DNA from: Euonymus europaeus | Taxonomy: Eukaryota > Streptophyta > Magnoliopsida > Celastrales > Celastraceae | DNA length: 64,000 bases | Reading direction: 5' to 3' | NCBI GenBank assembly: GCA_963580455.1 | Contig: OY756967.1 | Span: 332,501-396,500 of the forward strand | Shown here: piece after piece, positions 60,875 through 64,000 of the stretch | How positions within the stretch are numbered: the stretch's first letter is position 1 | Layout: each line of letters opens with the position of its first letter | Position numbers and translations under genes: made by a program | Notes under the pieces: generated by a model | What the model was told of the DNA's origin: nothing | The model's database searches: none | What the model saw: only the letters and a program-made list of their open reading frames with translations

Positions 60875-63296
60875 CCACGAGTTCTGAAATCAAAATCCGA
60901 AATGCCAGGATTGTAGAGCTCGAAAAGTAGTGTGAAATCAACCTAAAAATCACCGAATTCAAAACTCGGAGTAAACGGATATTCATAAAACCGTTTACGT
61001 AAAGAAACCACATTTCGCGGCTAAATAGGTGAAACGAGACCAACTAGCCACGAGTTCTCAAATCAAAATCCGAAAAACCAGGATTGTAGAGCTCGAAAAG
61101 TAGTGTGTAATCAAGCTAAAAATCACCGAATTCAGAACTCGGAGTCAACGGATATTCATAAAACCGTTTACGTAAAGAAACCACATTTCGCGGCTAACTA
61201 GGTGAAAAGAGACCTACTAGCCACGAGTTCTGAAATCAAAATCCGAAACGCCAGGATTGTAGAGCTCGAAAATTAGTGTGAAATCAAGCTAAAAATCACC
61301 GAATTCAGAACTCGGAGTCAACGGATATTCATAAAACCGTTTACGTAAAGAAACCACATTTCGCGGCTAACTAGGTGAAACGAGACCTACAAGCCACGAG
61401 TTCTGAAATCAAAATCCGAAACGCTAGGATTGTAGAGCTCGAAAACTAGTGTGAAATCAAGCTAAAAATCACCGAATTCAGAACTCGGAGTCAACGGATA
61501 TTCATAAAACCGTTTACGTAAAGAAACTACATTTCGCGGCTAAGTAGGTGAATCGAGACCTACTATCCACGAGTTCTGAAATCAAAATCCGAAACGCCAG
61601 GATCGTAGAGCTCGAAAATTGGTGTGAAATCAAGCTAAAAATCACCGAATTCAAAACTCGTAGTCAACGGATATTCATAAAACCGTTTACGTAAAGAACC
61701 CACATTTCGCGGGTAACTAGGTGAAACGAGACCAACTAGCCACGAGTTCTGAAATCAAAATCCGAAACGCCAGGATCGTAGAGCTCGAAAAGTAGTGTGA
61801 AATCAAGCTAAAAATCACCAAATTCAGAACTCGGAGTCAACGGATATTCATAAAACCGTTTACGTAAAGAAACCACATATCGCGGCTAACTAGGTGAAAC
61901 GAGACCTACTAGCCACGAGTTCTGAAATCGAAATCCGAAACGCTAGGATTGTAGAGCTCGAAAATTAGTGTGAAATCAAGCAAAAAATCACCGAATTCAG
62001 AACTCGGAGTCAACGGATATTCATAAAACCGTTTACGTAAAGAAACCACATTTCGCGGCTAACTGGGTGAAACGATACCTACATGCCACGAGTTCTGAAA
62101 TCAAAATCCGAAAAGCTAGGATTGTAGAGCTCGAAAAGTAGTGTGAAATCAAGCTAAAAATCACAGAATTCAGAACTCGGAATCAACGGATATTCATAAA
62201 ACCGTTTACGTAAAGAAACCACATTTCGCGGCTAACTAGGTGAAACGAGACCAACTAGCCACGAGTTCTCAAATCAAAATCCGAAAAACCAGGATTGTAG
62301 AGCTCGAAAAGTAGTGTGAAATCAAGCTAAAAATCACAGAATTCAGAACTCGGAGTCAACGGATATTCATAAAACCGTTTACGTAAATAAACCACATTTC
62401 GCGGCTAACTAGGTGAAACGAGACCTACTAGCCACGAGTTCTCAAATCAAAATCCAAAACACCAGGATTGTAGAGCTCAAAAAGTAGTGTGAAATCAAGC
62501 TAAAAATCACCGAATTCAGAACTCGGAGTCAACGGATATTCATAAAACCGTTTACGTAAATAAACCACATTTCGCGGCTAACTAGGTGAAACGAGACCTA
62601 CAAGCCACGAGTTCTGAAATCAAAATCCGAAACGCCAGGATTGTAGAGCTCGAAAAGTAGTGTGAAATCAAGCTAAAAATCACTGAATTCAGAACTCGGA
62701 GTCAACGGATATTCCTAAAACCGTTTACGTAAAGAAACCACATTTTGCGGCTAACTAGGTGAAACGAGACCTACAAGCCACGAGTTCTGAAATCAAAATC
62801 CGAAACGCTAGGATTTTAGAGCTCGAAAAGTAGTGTGAAATCAAGCTAAAAATCACCGAATTCAGAACTCGGAATCAACGGATATTCATAAAACCGTTTA
62901 TGTAAAGAAACCACATTTCGCGGCTAACTAGGTTAAACGAGACCTAGAAGCCACGAGTTCTGAAATCAAAATCCGAAAGGCTAGGATTGTAGAGCTCGAA
63001 AACTAGTGTGAAATCAAGCTAAAAATCACCGAATTCAGAACTCGGAGTCAACGGATATTCATAAAACCGTTTACGTAAAGAAACCACATTTCGCGGCTAA
63101 CTAGGTGAAATGAAACCTAGTAGCCACGAGTTCTGAAATCGAAATCCGAAAACCCAAGATTGTAGAGCTCGAAAAGTAGTGTGAAATCAAGCTAAAAATC
63201 ACCGAATTCAGAACTCGGAGTCAACGGATATTCATAAAACCGTTTACGTAAAGAAACCACATTTCGCGGCTAACTAGGTGAAACGAGACCTATAAG
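60875..63296 (+). repeat. 14-mer HOR unit, shortened from the 20-mer
   Basis: Fourteen monomers, 2422 bp. Its first four and last five monomers match the 20-mer. In between, monomer 61567 combines the roles of 58107 and 58972, monomer 61740 begins like 59145 and ends like 59491 (accacatatcg), and one extra ctcaaatc-aaaaacc monomer (62259) is present. Net change is minus six monomers. Confidence 0.85.
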
Positions 63297-63988
63297 CCAC
63301 GAGTTCTGAAATCAAAATCCGAAACTCCAGGATTGTAGAGCTCGAAAAGTAGTGTGAAATCAACCTAAAAATCACCGAATTCAAAACTCGGAGTAAACGG
63401 ATATTCATAAAACCGTTTACGTAAAGAAACCACATTTCGATGCTAAATAGGTGAAACGAGACCAACTAGCCACGAGTTCTCAAATCAAAATCCGAAAAAC
63501 CAGGATTGTAGAGCTCGAAAAGTAGTGTGTAATCAAGCTAAAAATCACCGAATTCAGAACTCGGAGTCAACGGATATTCATAAAACCGTTTACGTAAAGA
63601 AACCACATTTCGCGGCTAACTAGGTGAAAAGAGACCTACTAGCCACGAGTTCTGAAATCAAAATCCGAAACGCCAGGATTGTAGAGCTCGAAAATTAGTG
63701 TGAAATCAAGCTAAAAATCACCGAATTCAGAACTCGGAATCAACGGATATTCATAAAACCGTTTACGTAAAGAAACCACATTTCGCGGCTAACTAGGTGA
63801 AACGAGACCTACAAGCCACGAGTTCTGAAATCAAAATCCGAAACGCTAGGATTGTAGAGCTCGAAAACTAGTGTGAAATCAAGCTAAAAATCACCGAATT
63901 CAGAACTCGGAGTCAACGGATATTCATAAAACCGTTTACATAAAGAAACTACATTTCGCGGCTAAGTAGGTGAATCGAGACCTACTAT
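63297..63988 (+). repeat. Start of a third 20/14-mer unit
   Basis: Four monomers repeating 57415-58106 and 60875-61566, with small changes such as tttcgatgctaaa and gaaactccagg. The unit runs past the window edge. Confidence 0.85.
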
Positions 63989-64000
63989 CCACGAGTTCTG
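63989..64000 (+). repeat. Partial monomer at window end
   Basis: The first 12 bp of monomer 371 (ccacgagttctg). The array evidently continues beyond the window. Confidence 0.9.

Larger units (their letters stand above)
1..64000 (+). repeat. 173-bp tandem satellite array (whole window)
   Basis: The entire window is one head-to-tail array. Monomer starts (ccacgag or a one-base variant) recur every 173 bp, for example at 1, 174, 347, 520 and 693, and late in the window at 63470, 63643, 63816 and 63989. I count 370 complete monomers: 348 of 173 bp and 22 of 172 bp, which exactly accounts for the position of the last start. All monomers lie in the same orientation. No non-satellite sequence interrupts the array. 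The length, near one nucleosome plus linker, and the nested higher-order repeats fit a centromeric or pericentromeric satellite; that location is inferred. I do not recognise the monomer as a named satellite family. Confidence 0.98.

Noticed and set aside
57392..63465. Three 63-residue open frames on the minus strand (57392-57583, 60852-61043, 63274-63465)
   Set aside because: They lie at the same place in successive 20-mer and 14-mer units, spaced 3460 and 2422 bp (20 and 14 monomers). They are satellite sequence read through, with no recognisable domain.
1..64000. CRISPR array
   Set aside because: Repeats are regular, but there are no short conserved repeats alternating with unique spacers. 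The whole 173-bp period is conserved and there are no cas genes.
1..64000. Telomeric or rDNA repeats
   Set aside because: No TTTAGGG- or TTAGGG-like runs and no rRNA sequence were seen. The period is 173 bp throughout.
1..64000. Assembly artefact (artificial repetition of one read)
   Set aside because: Units differ by private substitutions, changing unit sizes and chimeric monomers, which a simple duplication artefact would not produce. Exact copy number still depends on assembly quality and cannot be judged from the sequence alone.

Overview
The window is one uninterrupted satellite DNA array. From base 1 to base 64000 it consists of head-to-tail copies of a single monomer, about 173 bp long and about 41% G+C (counted on the first monomer). 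I traced the monomer start word ccacgag through the window. There are 370 complete monomers plus 12 bp of a 371st. I located 22 monomers with a 1-bp deletion (172 bp). The last start, at 63989, is exactly where 370 x 173 minus 22 predicts, so there is no inversion, insertion, transposon or net length change elsewhere. I see no protein-coding gene, RNA gene, CRISPR array or mobile element. A nucleosome-sized tandem repeat with higher-order repeat (HOR) structure and no interruption is typical of eukaryotic centromeric or pericentromeric heterochromatin, probably in a long-read assembly. I cannot name the species or satellite family; a plant is my leading guess, but this is inference.

Layout. 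(1) 1-11417: very homogeneous HOR built from monomer types A-F, switching between a 6-mer (1038 bp) and an 8-mer (1384 bp) that differ by one inserted C-E dimer. (2) 11418-15050: the same types in scrambled order. (3) 15051-16433: divergent monomers. (4) 16434-27672: new monomer types (172-bp monomers, monomers with caatatcc, aaattcc or aaaaaac) in short blocks of 4-6, with one segment copied 5187 bp downstream. (5) 27673-36138: 10/12/10/11-mer HOR units with two to three 172-bp monomers each. (6) 36139-43748: an 8-mer repeated twice, overlapping a 17-mer (2940 bp) repeated twice. (7) 43057-44959: a 6-mer duplication. (8) 44960-53954: a family marked by a gagctctg monomer, with unit sizes 9, 9, 5, 10, 13 and 6. 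(9) 53955-57414: mixed monomers. (10) 57415-64000: a 20-mer followed by a shortened 14-mer and the start of a third unit.

Each monomer carries a conserved core (about positions 41-150), a variable stretch (about 11-40) and a variable junction (about 165-173). It has several dyad elements: an 11-bp inverted repeat (positions 4-14 and 84-94), a 10-bp palindrome TTTACGTAAA (120-129) and an imperfect hairpin spanning the monomer junction (145 to +2). CpG is not depleted, yet many positions that vary between monomers are C-to-T or G-to-A changes at CpG, as expected from cytosine methylation. The picture is of repeated local amplification of different multi-monomer segments along one array, with crossovers almost always in monomer register.
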